Shown here: piece by piece, positions 6,192-14,345 of the stretch | How positions within the stretch are numbered: the first letter of the stretch is position 1 | How the letters are laid out: each line of letters starts with the position of its first letter | IMG/VR virus record: IMGVR_UViG_3300027791_000137 | Coordinates: 1 to 23,883 of that record | Source: a virus | Length of the DNA: 23,883 nt | Reading direction: 5' to 3' (one strand) | Notes under the pieces: model-generated | Told to the model about the DNA's origin: nothing | Database searches by the model: none | Seen by the model: the letters and a program-made list of their open reading frames with translations, nothing else | Position numbers and translations under genes: made by a program

Positions 6192-7294
6192 TACAGTTTA
6201 AATCCTTTTATCGCCGCCGCATCTACATCTTGTTTAATTCCACCAACAATATAAGATTCTACTTCTGTCTCCTGAGGAGCAACTTGCAAGCCTGAACTTG
6301 ATAACCAATGCTGTGTCCACGGTAACGGGTTTTGTGTTGATGATGCATCAAAGATAGTTGAGTATCCTAATGCTTTAAGTCGTCTATTAGCAATATACTC
6401 AACGTAGTCGCCGAGCAATCTTTCATTAAGACCAATAATTGATCCGTCTTTCATTAAATGCTTTGCCCATGCTTTCTCTTCTAGAACGCAAGTCTTCCAC
6501 ATTTCATAAACTTCAGTTTCGCACTCTTTAGCAATCTGTGCCATCTCTGGATCGTCATTGCCACGCATCCAATTTTTAATAACATGCGAGCTTAGTGCAA
6601 GGTGTTGACTTTCGTCACGAGCAATAAGACTAATAATCTTAGCACTACCTTCCATTTTCTTTAACTCGCCAAATGCAAACGTACATGCAAAGCTAACGTA
6701 AAAACGCAAGCCTTCAAGAATGTTTACATTCATCATTGCTAAGAACATCTTCTTCTTAACGTCACGCATATTGCCTTCACCTCTGTGGATGAACGCATCT
6801 GCCGAGGCAGTAAATGCATCGTAATTCTTAGTTACACTAATTGCACGTTTAACAATCTCATCGTCATCTAGAATGTGATCTAACACATCACTTGGATTAG
6901 GATAGATGTTTTTCATAATGTGTGTATAACTACGACTGTGAATTGTTTCAAAGAAGTCCCAAGTAATAATACACCCTTCTAGTTCAGGAATGGATACATG
7001 AGGCAAGAAAGCTAGACAAGGTCCGCGTCCTTGAACACTATCAAGTAGTGTTTGGTATTTTAAATTAGCAGTAAAGATATGCTTTTCTTCTGGTCTAAAG
7101 TTTTGGAAGTCTGCTCGATCTTTTTGCAAACTTACTTCTTCAGGACGCCAAAAGTAACCAAGCATTGTTTGATTAAGTTTGTCGAACACCGGAAAGCGAA
7201 ACGTATCGTAACGCTGTGTGTTCATATCTTCGCCGAAGAACATGTGTTGCTTTGTGAAATCAACCTGCTCTCTATTAAATACTGTCTTTGCCAT
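6191..7294 (-). CDS. nrdB: Class Ia ribonucleotide reductase small subunit (R2)
   Basis: 367 residues. Di-iron ligands are all present: D85 (LLDSVQGR), E116 and H119 (WDFFETIHS), E194 (NILEGLRFY), E228 and H231 (ARDESQHLAL). The radical tyrosine is Y123 (HSRSYTHI). D85, E116, H119 and Y123 lie one residue after their E. coli counterparts. It supplies the tyrosyl radical to NrdA for making deoxyribonucleotides. Length is normal and the C-terminal acidic/aromatic tail that docks on R1 is present. It is the first gene of an early unit (nrdB, glutaredoxin, Sm-like) with its own sigma-70 promoter in the nrdA-nrdB gap. The ribosome binding site is AGGAAAAA. Confidence 0.98.
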   Translation of the reverse strand: MAKTVFNREQVDFTKQHMFFGEDMNTQRYDTFRFPVFDKLNQTMLGYFWRPEEVSLQKDRADFQNFRPEEKHIFTANLKYQTLLDSVQGRGPCLAFLPHVSIPELEGCIITWDFFETIHSRSYTHIMKNIYPNPSDVLDHILDDDEIVKRAISVTKNYDAFTASADAFIHRGEGNMRDVKKKMFLAMMNVNILEGLRFYVSFACTFAFGELKKMEGSAKIISLIARDESQHLALSSHVIKNWMRGNDDPEMAQIAKECETEVYEMWKTCVLEEKAWAKHLMKDGSIIGLNERLLGDYVEYIANRRLKALGYSTIFDASSTQNPLPWTQHWLSSSGLQVAPQETEVESYIVGGIKQDVDAAAIKGFKL

Positions 7295-7315
7295 GTTTTT
7301 CCTATTCCTCTAATA

Positions 7316-7343
7316 GCGTACAAGTATTGTACTTGGTATACGC
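7316..7343. repeat. Inverted repeat over the nrdB promoter -10 region
   Basis: GCGTA-CAAGTA, loop TTG, TACTTG, three unpaired bases, TACGC. The 6-bp inner arms are perfect and the 5-bp outer arms are also complementary. It covers the -10 element and extends past the predicted start site, a position suited to an operator. Confidence 0.55.
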
Positions 7344-7354
7344 TACGTTGTCAA
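7326..7354 (-). promoter_or_regulatory. Early sigma-70 promoter of nrdB
   Basis: TTGACA (7354-7349), 17-nt spacer, TACAAT (7331-7326). Start predicted near 7319, 25 nt before the nrdB ATG. Confidence 0.85.
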
Positions 7355-7359
7355 CCTTT

Positions 7360-7367
7360 TATTTATA
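7360..7367 (-). promoter_or_regulatory. Late promoter TATAAATA upstream of nrdB
   Basis: A perfect TATAAATA that contains the nrdA stop codon TAA and lies just upstream of the -35 of the early promoter, so nrdB has tandem late and early promoters. Confidence 0.6.
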
Positions 7368-9705
7368 TGTTACAGGCTTCGCACTCTTCACCTTCGTCAA
7401 CGACTTCAGCTTGTGCTAATCCTACCTGCGGTTCAAACCCAATTGGGCTATCTAATTTTACTACTACATCGTCTTCTAAATCACTTGGATCTGATTTAAA
7501 ATCATATGTGTTTTGATAGTAACTTGTTTTCCATCCTAGCTTGTACGTAGTCAATAAGTCCTGTACCATAACACTCATTGGAACTTCGTTGTTCTCAAAG
7601 TGTGTTGGGTTATAACTCCAGTTGCCACTAATAGCTTGATCAAAGAACTTTTGCATTACTGCAACAATATGAATGTAACCTTCGTTACTTGGCATATCCC
7701 ATAGCAATGTGTAATGTTGTTTTAATGACTGATACTGCGGAACAATCTGTTTAAGAGGCCCTTTCTTTGACTTCTTAATGGACAAGAATCCCCTAGGTGG
7801 TTCAATTCCATTTGTTGCGTTCGACACAACGGAACTGCTTTCTGAAGGCATTTGTGCGGACAATGTGCTGTGCCGTAAACCGTGTGTGGTGATGTCCACT
7901 CTAAGAGCTTCCCAATCATATTTTAACTTGATATTGCATATCTCATCCAAGTCTCTTTTGTATGTATCAATAGGTAGTATACCTTCACTGTATTTAGTGC
8001 GGTGGAAGTAATCACACTTGCCTTTTTCTTTAGCAAGATTGTTTGATGCTAGTAACAAGAAGTACTGGAATGCTTCTGAAAGCTCATGCACTTTAGTTAA
8101 TGCTTTCTTGTCACTATACTTAACTTGATTCTTAGCAAGGTAATGTGCAAGACCAATATAGCCTACACCTAAACTGCGTCTTGCTTTAGTGCTTTTCTCT
8201 GCGGCTATGATTGGATACTTTTGGTAATCAATAATTTCGTCTAATGCTCTTACTGCTAAGTCACATAGTTCTTCTAAGTCACTTAGATCTTTAAGCGTAC
8301 CTACATTAATAGCACTAAGGATACACAATGCAATTTCTCCGTCTGGATCATCAATGTGTTGTAGTGGCTTAGTTGGTAATGTAATCTCTTGACATAGGTT
8401 ACTCATGTAAACTGTGTCTTTAAATGAGCTGTGTGTATTACAGTGATCAACATTCATAATATAAATGCGTCCTGTCTCAGCACGTTCTTTAATCATAGAA
8501 CTAAACAGATCCATTGCTGAGATTGTCTTAGTACGTAATGACTTCTTACGCTCATATTTCGTATATAACTCAGCAAACTTATCTTGGTCTGCATAAAATG
8601 CTTCGTATAAGTCTGGCACATCATGTGGCGAGAACAAAGTTATGTCACCACCAGATAACAATCGTTCATACATCAATTTATTAATCTGAATTGAATAATC
8701 TAATTTACGTACACGGTTATCTTCAGTACCCTTGTTATTTTTTAGTACAAGGATGTCTTCAATTTCATAATGCCATATAGGAAAGTGTGTAGTTGCACTT
8801 CCACCACGTACACCATTTTGTGTACAACAACGTACAGTTGCTTCGAACTTTTTAAGGAACGGAACTACACCAGTGTGTGCTACTTCGCCTCCCCTAATCT
8901 TACTGTTAACTGCTCTAATACGTCCTGCGTTGATTCCTATTCCTGCTCTTTGCGCCGTGTAGCGTCCAATAGCCATATCAGAACTAAAAATGGAATTAAG
9001 GGTATCGTCACTATCAACAAGTACACAACTAGCAAACTGTCTAAGAGGGGTGCGGACGCCTGCCATGACTGGCGTCGGGATATTGATTTTAAAAAGGGAA
9101 GTCGCATCGTAGTATCTCCTTACATATTGCATACGTGTAGCTTCTGGATACTCTGCAAACAGAGTGGCCGCAATCATCATATACATCATTTGAGGTGACT
9201 CGTAAATGTCTCCACTTGAACGATCTTGTACAAGGTACTTGTCAACTACTTGACGTAGTCCTGCATAGGTAAAGTTCTCATCACGTTTGTGCTTTATGTA
9301 TTTGTTTAAAGTTTGTAATTCATCTTCTGTGTATTTTTCTAAAATATTAGCATCGTATACACCACGATCAATGTTTCGTCTAATTACATCATATAAAGAT
9401 ATTGGAGCATACTGTCCAAATGATTCCTTGTAGATAGGATACAGTAGTAACCTAGCCGCCGCAAACTGGTAATTAGGAGCTTCTAAACTAATTAAATCGT
9501 TTGCACTTTTAACTAAAATTTCTTGAATTTCGGCAGTACTCATTCCGTCATAGAATTGAATGTTACCTTTCATCTCAATCTGTGAGCTACTAACTCCATG
9601 AAGTCCTTCACACGCTTCTTCAACTACAAAATGTATCTTGTTGATATCTAGCGGAACACTTGACCCATTTCTCTTTTTGATTTGGATTCCCAAGCCATTT
9701 GACAT
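7363..9705 (-). CDS. nrdA: Class Ia ribonucleotide reductase large subunit (R1)
   Basis: 780 residues, full length. An ATP-cone-like region spans about 7-97. Active-site residues are C227 (FASCVLVDSDD), N436/C438/E440 (NLCQEITLP) and C461 (ALCILSAINVG). The phosphate-binding part SESSSVVSNATNGIEPPRG is also present. YY in GWKTSYYQNT forms the radical-transfer pair, and the C-terminal CEACNI carries the redox cysteines C775/C778 re-reduced by glutaredoxin. It reduces ribonucleoside diphosphates together with NrdB. The gene has a late-type promoter upstream with AGGAGA as ribosome binding site, while nrdB downstream has an additional early promoter. No intron or intein is seen. Confidence 0.98.
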   Translation of the reverse strand: MSNGLGIQIKKRNGSSVPLDINKIHFVVEEACEGLHGVSSSQIEMKGNIQFYDGMSTAEIQEILVKSANDLISLEAPNYQFAAARLLLYPIYKESFGQYAPISLYDVIRRNIDRGVYDANILEKYTEDELQTLNKYIKHKRDENFTYAGLRQVVDKYLVQDRSSGDIYESPQMMYMMIAATLFAEYPEATRMQYVRRYYDATSLFKINIPTPVMAGVRTPLRQFASCVLVDSDDTLNSIFSSDMAIGRYTAQRAGIGINAGRIRAVNSKIRGGEVAHTGVVPFLKKFEATVRCCTQNGVRGGSATTHFPIWHYEIEDILVLKNNKGTEDNRVRKLDYSIQINKLMYERLLSGGDITLFSPHDVPDLYEAFYADQDKFAELYTKYERKKSLRTKTISAMDLFSSMIKERAETGRIYIMNVDHCNTHSSFKDTVYMSNLCQEITLPTKPLQHIDDPDGEIALCILSAINVGTLKDLSDLEELCDLAVRALDEIIDYQKYPIIAAEKSTKARRSLGVGYIGLAHYLAKNQVKYSDKKALTKVHELSEAFQYFLLLASNNLAKEKGKCDYFHRTKYSEGILPIDTYKRDLDEICNIKLKYDWEALRVDITTHGLRHSTLSAQMPSESSSVVSNATNGIEPPRGFLSIKKSKKGPLKQIVPQYQSLKQHYTLLWDMPSNEGYIHIVAVMQKFFDQAISGNWSYNPTHFENNEVPMSVMVQDLLTTYKLGWKTSYYQNTYDFKSDPSDLEDDVVVKLDSPIGFEPQVGLAQAEVVDEGEECEACNI

Positions 9706-9750
9706 TTTTTATTCTCCTAATCTTTTAATCTTTATTTCTAATGTATAGTG

Positions 9751-9758
9751 TATTTATG
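9751..9758 (-). promoter_or_regulatory. Late promoter CATAAATA upstream of nrdA
   Basis: The box contains the stop codon TAA of the upstream 142-residue gene. Predicted start near 9745, 40 nt before the nrdA ATG. Confidence 0.6.
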
Positions 9759-10182
9759 GTAACCTGGGCATTCGATATATGCGTTGTGACACAAATTCTC
9801 TCGGTAAATCTGCCCTTTGGCAAACCTCGTCAAACTCATAACACAGTACATTGTTATCTACGAATACAGGATAAAATAATACCTCACTTGTTCTATCAGT
9901 ACTGATATGTATCTCAAAATTACTCTGAGAAAACCTATCTGTTAATTGTAAAGTATAACACACTCCGAGGCTATGTGTCAAGTCACAAAGTTTGTTTTGA
10001 GTAAGTAACTCCCATGGACCCTGCGGCCATGTCTTTTGATCCCAAGGATCAACACTTAAATTGCACTTTTCAGTTGCATTGTAATAGTTTATTACATCTT
10101 TGAAAGGTGTCTTGCTAGTTTCTAATTGTTTTCTGAAGCGGAACCAACTTGAAAGTTTGTTCTCGAAATCTAGTTCTTGCAT
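9754..10182 (-). CDS. Conserved T4-like phage protein of unknown function (142 aa)
   Basis: A soluble protein with an aromatic-rich centre (WDQKTWPQGPWELL, about residues 47-60) and a beta-rich second half (LGVCYTLQLTDRFSQSNFEI). The C-terminus is basic (QRIYRMPRLP). I recall related proteins in other marine T4-like phages beside structural genes but no function. It starts four bases after the tailspike stop codon, so it is probably translated from the same late message as the tailspike. It might be a small virion or assembly factor for the tailspike; that is only context inference. Confidence 0.65.
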   Translation of the reverse strand: MQELDFENKLSSWFRFRKQLETSKTPFKDVINYYNATEKCNLSVDPWDQKTWPQGPWELLTQNKLCDLTHSLGVCYTLQLTDRFSQSNFEIHISTDRTSEVLFYPVFVDNNVLCYEFDEVCQRADLPREFVSQRIYRMPRLP

Positions 10183-10185
10183 TAA

Positions 10186-11814
10186 TTAAGTTTTATATGT
10201 AACGTTAAACGATATTGATCCTGTATCACTAGTTGTCGTGTTCTTCATTTGAATCACAATAGTTTCACTTGTACCATTGCCATCTTCGTCCGCTAGTGTT
10301 GTTTGAAACTCTAAGTTAGGTCTATATGAATCAGTACCTAGGAACGTAAATTCATCTGTTGTTTGTGTAGTACCGTCTGCTAAGTTAACAAAGATGTTTA
10401 GTACACCTTCTCTAATTGCGTTAACGGCTGTTGACTTATACACATAAGCAATTTGTACGTTCTTACTAACATCACCACTACATTTTAATACTCTAACAAA
10501 TGTATTTTGTTGTAGAATTGGAATTCTGTAAGAGAAGTCATTCTTAAATACACCTGGTCCTTCTACTTCTGGAACATATGCATAACCTGAAATCAATGTT
10601 TGGTTATACGTTAAGTCAGCAGTTCTATCAAAAAAGTCACCTGTTGAACTGTTAGTTAATGCAGTACCGTCTGTAAATTTAATAACTGCAAATGAAGCAT
10701 TAGCATTTGATCCGCCATTGTTACCTACACTAGTAAATGTGTTGTGCGAGCTTCTATTAAAGTTACCCTTGTTAACAAAGATACCATATTCGTCAATGTT
10801 GCTAAACTTAGAATTTGTAATTGAATTTTGTACTGGCCCAGTTAGTTGTCCTTGGCTACCAATGTTCGTACCTTGTCCAAACGCAACGCCTCTGTCAAGT
10901 GTATTAAATGTTACGTTGTCAAATAAGTTTTCTTTAATATCAAAGTCTGAAAAGACTCCGTATGTATGTCCGTCAACTGTAACGTCTTTGAACGTATTAC
11001 TATTTGAACTTACTGCTGTTGATAAACTGTTTAATAAAATACCAGCTTGTGTAGAAACTGCGGCACCGCCTGCGGTCCAAGTACCTTTAATTTTAATATC
11101 AGTAAATGAACTATCTCTACAACTAACTAACTTAATACCTTCGTTAGCTGTTTGTTGTACTAATGAAAAGCCTGTTATTTGAATATCCTGTGCTTGGTTG
11201 TTATAAGAACTAGTAGCGTCACTAGCATATACACCCGGAGTACTTGTACTGTTAACAGTTTCTAATATTGGAAATGCTCCAGACTGTGTAATAACTGTTC
11301 TTTCGGAACCTTCACCAACTAGTGTTGCATGTGGAGGAACTTTTAAACTATTTGTTATTAAGTAATTACCTGCTGGAAAATGTAATCTAATTCTACTTGC
11401 TACACTTCCTTTAGAAGCTGAGTTCAAGTATAGCTGGTCAATAGCACGTTGTAATTTTAAAGTTTGATCTGTGCCATCAGCAGTAGCATCAAATGCTAAT
11501 ACGTTTACATTTTCATCTAATCTTGCTTGTAATGTTCTAGTAATAGGTGTAGTTGTAGTTGCACCTGTTTGGATTGTATCATCACCTGATTTATACTTAT
11601 AAGTGTCTGCGAACGTAAACAGGTTATCGTGTTGTGTAATAACCTTTGTATTACCTACTGCTGGTGCTCCTTCTGATACAGAGCCGTTACCAATGTAAAG
11701 CTCACGTGTATCTACAGCCCAACCAAACTCACCACCAGCTAATTGTGGTATGCCAGTACCTGCATTTTTCTGTCCGCGTCTAACTTGTATACGGGAAATT
11801 TGTACAATCGCCAC
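10186..11814 (-). CDS. Tailspike/tail fibre with beta-helix fold
   Basis: 542 residues, starting at GTG 11814 with TTAGGAGA upstream and a late promoter before that. The N-terminal 60 residues (VQISRIQVRRG, then GGEFGWAVDTRELYIGNGS) form a virion-attachment module common in marine T4-like tail proteins. Residues about 110-420 have the repeating N-x-F/D-V and Asn/Ser-rich turns of a right-handed parallel beta-helix (for example NTFKDVTVDG, NLFDNVTFN, NSITNSKFSNI), as in pectate-lyase-like tailspikes. It begins with the Asp/Gln pattern that opens these helices (FDATADGTDQTLKLQRAID). The C-terminal 100 residues look like a separate beta-sandwich. It would bind or cleave host surface polysaccharide. 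Catalytic residues cannot be picked out. Confidence 0.88.
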   Translation of the reverse strand: MAIVQISRIQVRRGQKNAGTGIPQLAGGEFGWAVDTRELYIGNGSVSEGAPAVGNTKVITQHDNLFTFADTYKYKSGDDTIQTGATTTTPITRTLQARLDENVNVLAFDATADGTDQTLKLQRAIDQLYLNSASKGSVASRIRLHFPAGNYLITNSLKVPPHATLVGEGSERTVITQSGAFPILETVNSTSTPGVYASDATSSYNNQAQDIQITGFSLVQQTANEGIKLVSCRDSSFTDIKIKGTWTAGGAAVSTQAGILLNSLSTAVSSNSNTFKDVTVDGHTYGVFSDFDIKENLFDNVTFNTLDRGVAFGQGTNIGSQGQLTGPVQNSITNSKFSNIDEYGIFVNKGNFNRSSHNTFTSVGNNGGSNANASFAVIKFTDGTALTNSSTGDFFDRTADLTYNQTLISGYAYVPEVEGPGVFKNDFSYRIPILQQNTFVRVLKCSGDVSKNVQIAYVYKSTAVNAIREGVLNIFVNLADGTTQTTDEFTFLGTDSYRPNLEFQTTLADEDGNGTSETIVIQMKNTTTSDTGSISFNVTYKT

Positions 11815-11841
11815 TATATTTCTCCTAATATTTGCTACAAG

Positions 11842-11849
11842 TATTTATC
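11842..11849 (-). promoter_or_regulatory. Late promoter GATAAATA of the tailspike unit
   Basis: Overlaps the TGA stop of the upstream exonuclease gene (TGATAAATA). Predicted start near 11836, 22 nt before the GTG. Confidence 0.75.
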
Positions 11850-12528
11850 ACTTCATAGTGTCATAGTACTTATACACTCGGTCCCACCATTTAGCTTCCC
11901 AGTCTGCAAACTCGTCTGGCCATAGGTCAAACTGCTGATATGTTAGGTCTCTACAGCATACAAACACATGGCCTTCTTTAATGTCGGTTCCGTGTATCTC
12001 GTTGTGTGCTAGTGCATAGGCTGTTAACTGTAGGAAGTAGTCTTCAATCCATTCTTTTTTCTTAGGCTTGTTAGATTGTTTAAAATCCATGATGCAGGGC
12101 TGGCCTTTGTATGTTCCTACGAGATCAGTTGTTCCTGCGTAGATTTGAGGGTGATAAAGCATCACTTCAGTACCCCATATAGCATCTACATCAACCATAG
12201 CATTATCACGGATTTGTTCACCCATCTTATTTGCTTGTTGACTGTAAGGGTTACTGCCTGGTTGTGGCCATTCACCTGTTAGTATATAATCCTCTAAGAA
12301 CTTGTGCATACGTGTGCCAACACTTGCGGCTTCAGTAACAATCTCTTGTGCTTTAGCTTCGCCTACTCTCTTACGCCAAGCTATTAAATGGGTCATGTCT
12401 TTAGTTTTACTAAGAATAGTTGTAACACTAGCAACGTGATTTCCATCTGGACAAGCATACAGACGCTTGCCTTCTACACTTTCTCTTTTTAATTCTTTAT
12501 AATCGAATTTTTCTTTTATTAAACTCAT
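11848..12528 (-). CDS. PD-(D/E)XK nuclease, RecB/Cas4-like exonuclease
   Basis: 226 residues with the RecB-family nuclease layout. H75 lies in GTRMHKFLED, E121 in IWGTEVMLY, D135 in AGTTDLVG, D148-F-K150 form the PD-(D/E)XK core, and Q167 starts QLTAYALAHN (motif QxxxY-like). The N-terminus (SVTTILSKTKD) is typical of phage members. There is no iron-sulphur cysteine cluster of the Cas4 type. It would act as a 5' or ssDNA exonuclease in phage recombination or host DNA breakdown. It is the last gene of the early operon with two oxygenase-like genes, and its ATG overlaps the preceding stop (ATGA). Confidence 0.88.
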   Translation of the reverse strand: MSLIKEKFDYKELKRESVEGKRLYACPDGNHVASVTTILSKTKDMTHLIAWRKRVGEAKAQEIVTEAASVGTRMHKFLEDYILTGEWPQPGSNPYSQQANKMGEQIRDNAMVDVDAIWGTEVMLYHPQIYAGTTDLVGTYKGQPCIMDFKQSNKPKKKEWIEDYFLQLTAYALAHNEIHGTDIKEGHVFVCCRDLTYQQFDLWPDEFADWEAKWWDRVYKYYDTMK

Positions 12529-13157
12529 TTAATTTCATCCTGTGGGTTAAATTCTTCGTCGGGCTTGAAGTACTCATATTCAAAGTCAACTACCCATGTA
12601 CGCCTTGGCGCCTTACAAGGGTATACTCCGTGCCATACTTTGCCGTCCATAATAACTGTTCGCCCTGGGTAAGGAGCAAATTGATTATATTCTTGTGTAG
12701 TGTCTGGGTTTGGCATTAATGAATAAAGCATGCCATTGTCTGCAGACATACGTTCGCCTGCTGGTGCAGTATCATCCATAGCCATTACCATACTAATACA
12801 TCCACTACCGTGATTGTGTATTACTTGATACCCACCGTCATCGTAATCAACACACCAAGTTTTAACTACCTTTAAACTTTTAACAGGTATTCCATTGCGT
12901 CTGACCATAGTCATAACCCATGTCATTAACTCTTGGTAGTCAACAGTACCATCCATAGGCTTGTTGTCTTTCCATACAGGTAAGTTTGCAGGTGTTATGT
13001 CAAATTGATATCCGTTGAGTGTTGTTTTAATATTACTTTCGTCATCACCCCTAAGTGTTTGATCTTCAAACAACGGTAAGAACTTTTCGTAGAACGGGCA
13101 TTTAACATCAACTATCCATTGATTAGATGCACTATAGATTATTCCTAAATCAATCAT
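12525..13157 (-). CDS. 2OG-Fe(II) oxygenase-like protein (210 aa)
   Basis: A double-stranded beta-helix oxygenase-like protein. The first metal-site region is YQVIHNHGSGCISMVMAM (H114, H116). The second is PGRTVIMDGKVWHGVYP (H176), followed by RRTWVVDFEYEY with the Arg expected to hold 2-oxoglutarate. The usual H-x-D/E is replaced by H-N-H, so the exact iron ligands are uncertain. The N-terminal 80 residues resemble phage oxygenases that begin with a short beta region. Phage members of this superfamily hydroxylate proteins or nucleobases, but no substrate can be named. The start codon overlaps the end of a 54-residue gene. Confidence 0.7.
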   Translation of the reverse strand: MIDLGIIYSASNQWIVDVKCPFYEKFLPLFEDQTLRGDDESNIKTTLNGYQFDITPANLPVWKDNKPMDGTVDYQELMTWVMTMVRRNGIPVKSLKVVKTWCVDYDDGGYQVIHNHGSGCISMVMAMDDTAPAGERMSADNGMLYSLMPNPDTTQEYNQFAPYPGRTVIMDGKVWHGVYPCKAPRRTWVVDFEYEYFKPDEEFNPQDEIK

Positions 13158-13314
13158 TCTTTATAAACCTCAATTCTTTAAGTGCAAGTCCGTAAGTGCC
13201 TTTGTTAGTTACTAATTCAAATCCGTTAAACGAAATAACTTTTTCTTTAGTGTTAGTCTCTAAATACTTTTTAACATCGCCTAAACTAGACCAACTGCGT
13301 TCTAAATGTTTCAT
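13150..13314 (-). CDS. Small hypothetical protein (54 aa) inside the oxygenase operon
   Basis: A 54-residue ORF starting MKHLERSWSSLGDVKKYLET. Its ATG overlaps the stop of the upstream oxygenase gene (ATGA) and its end overlaps the start of the next gene by 8 nt, as expected for a coupled operon member. Composition is coding-like: an N-terminal helix, then VISFNGFELVTNKGTYGLAL as beta strands. No family is recognised. It fills an otherwise unexplained 150-base gap, which supports it as real. Confidence 0.7.
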   Translation of the reverse strand: MKHLERSWSSLGDVKKYLETNTKEKVISFNGFELVTNKGTYGLALKELRFIKND

Positions 13315-13907
13315 ATTTGTTTCACTTCAACTGGCTTTCTATATTCAATGTTAAGGGTAAACACAATACGGCTATCGTTTGATTTACTAGGCTGTGTTCT
13401 ATGTGATAGCCATCCTGGAAATAATACAACATCGTTTTGTTGTACACTTATTTCTCTCCAGTAATCGTGAATAGTGCCTGCTGGCAGTCTTGATTGTGCA
13501 ATCCATCTGCTTCTTAGTAACTGTTCAAATTCTATATTGCCACTATTAAATGGCTTCTTTACGTATACTGATGCAACTACACTAGTACCACCGTGATCGT
13601 GTGGTAATGTATGTGCTTTTTCGTTGTGTATGTTAGTCCAACTACCTGTAATGACAATCGTAGAATAATCAATATCCCATTCACTAGCACAAATTTCTAA
13701 CTTAGGCTTTAACCATTTTAGAAATGTTTGATTACAATCCCACTCATGGGGCATGTTATCCATTCCTGCTGTTGACTTGCCACCATCTGCCTCAGTATCG
13801 TGTAGTTCTGCTGTACTAACAATGTACTGTTCAAATGAAGTAATATCAAAGCCCGGTTCGTAGTTGTATTTCCAAACTAGGTTAGGTGTGATTGACACTT
13901 CGTTCAT
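13311..13907 (-). CDS. 2OG-Fe(II) oxygenase-like protein (198 aa)
   Basis: First gene of the early operon. The core carries HTLPHDHGGTSVVASVYV (H103-D-H105), then VQQNDVVLFPGWLSHRTQP (H169) and SRIVFTLNIEY (R180). This is the pattern of the phage-rich 2OG-Fe(II) oxygenase family in which a short-chain double-stranded beta helix follows a helical N-terminus. The Arg is the expected 2-oxoglutarate anchor. It shares only the general fold with the second oxygenase in this operon, so they are probably old paralogues or separate acquisitions. AAGGAG lies about 12 nt before the ATG. Substrate unknown. Confidence 0.82.
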   Translation of the reverse strand: MNEVSITPNLVWKYNYEPGFDITSFEQYIVSTAELHDTEADGGKSTAGMDNMPHEWDCNQTFLKWLKPKLEICASEWDIDYSTIVITGSWTNIHNEKAHTLPHDHGGTSVVASVYVKKPFNSGNIEFEQLLRSRWIAQSRLPAGTIHDYWREISVQQNDVVLFPGWLSHRTQPSKSNDSRIVFTLNIEYRKPVEVKQI

Positions 13908-13929
13908 ATGTATATACTCCTTGCTTACA

Positions 13930-13958
13930 AGTATATACTAGTTTTAACTAAATGTCAA
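13930..13958 (-). promoter_or_regulatory. Early sigma-70 promoter of the oxygenase-exonuclease operon
   Basis: TTGACA (13958-13953), 17-nt spacer, TATACT (13935-13930). Start predicted near 13923, with AAGGAG and the ATG at 13907 close behind. Confidence 0.9.
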
Positions 13959-13976
13959 GTTATTTGTGAATGTTTA

Positions 13977-14317
13977 TTATGCAGTTGCTTTGGCTGTTGC
14001 TCTTTGAGCCATTTTATCTACTTCGCCGTCACCTTCTTCACCACCTTGAGGAGCATCGCTTGGTGCTTCTGTTTTAGTGAATAGTGTTACACCCTTTTCG
14101 TCAAAGTTCTTAACTAATGGTTGCATGTCTGGATTGGCATCGTAGATTGCTTTGAAACCATCGTAATCGAATTGTGGTCTCTTTAGATTCATCATAATAT
14201 TGTTTAACGCATCAAATGAAAGATAGGCAGGCTGATCTTGATTATCAGCACTACCTATTACATTTCTAAATACATTTATTAGGGATGACTTTGTGTCTGA
14301 GTCGGACCCCTCAACTA
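13977..14317 (-). CDS. C-terminal extension read by -1 frameshift from the 313-aa gene
   Basis: An open frame of 113 codons begins at GTA (14318-14316), the codon entered if ribosomes slip back one base at the A-AAA-AAG site of the upstream gene. It contains no stop until 13977. Its residues look like a folded domain from well before the first ATG pair (SSLINVFRNVIG, QPAYLSFDALNNIMMNLKR), then DYDGFKAIYDANPDMQPLVK and an acidic Ala-rich tail. If translated alone it could only start at ATG 14195, giving 72 aa with no Shine-Dalgarno and half the apparent domain lost. The frameshift product would be 313 + 113 = 426 residues. A single-base sequencing error in the A7 run would also explain it. Confidence 0.6.
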
Positions 14318-14345
14318 CTTTTTTTGAGTGGGCGCCTTTTTTTTT
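14281..14345 (-). promoter_or_regulatory. Probable programmed -1 frameshift signal
   Basis: On the minus strand, codons CAA-AAA-AAG are followed at once by TAG. The heptamer A-AAA-AAG (14324-14318) is the classic bacterial -1 slippery sequence in the correct frame. A second in-frame A-AAA-AAG lies in the A9 run (14345-14337) 18 nt upstream and leads to the same open -1 frame. Six bases after the first site, 14311-14281 can fold as AGGG...CCCT enclosing GACT...AGTC. Confidence 0.6.

Noticed and set aside
7079-7516. 145-codon plus-strand frame across the nrdA-nrdB junction
   Set aside because: Overlaps two certain genes and the nrdB promoter; composition is that of antisense translation.
8770-9198. 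142-codon plus-strand open frame antisense to nrdA
   Set aside because: It lies wholly inside the highly conserved nrdA reading frame, has Cys/Ser/Thr-rich antisense composition and no ribosome binding site.
10718-11182. 154-codon plus-strand open frame antisense to the tailspike
   Set aside because: Antisense shadow of a repetitive Asn/Thr-rich gene; no start signal and no recognisable domain.
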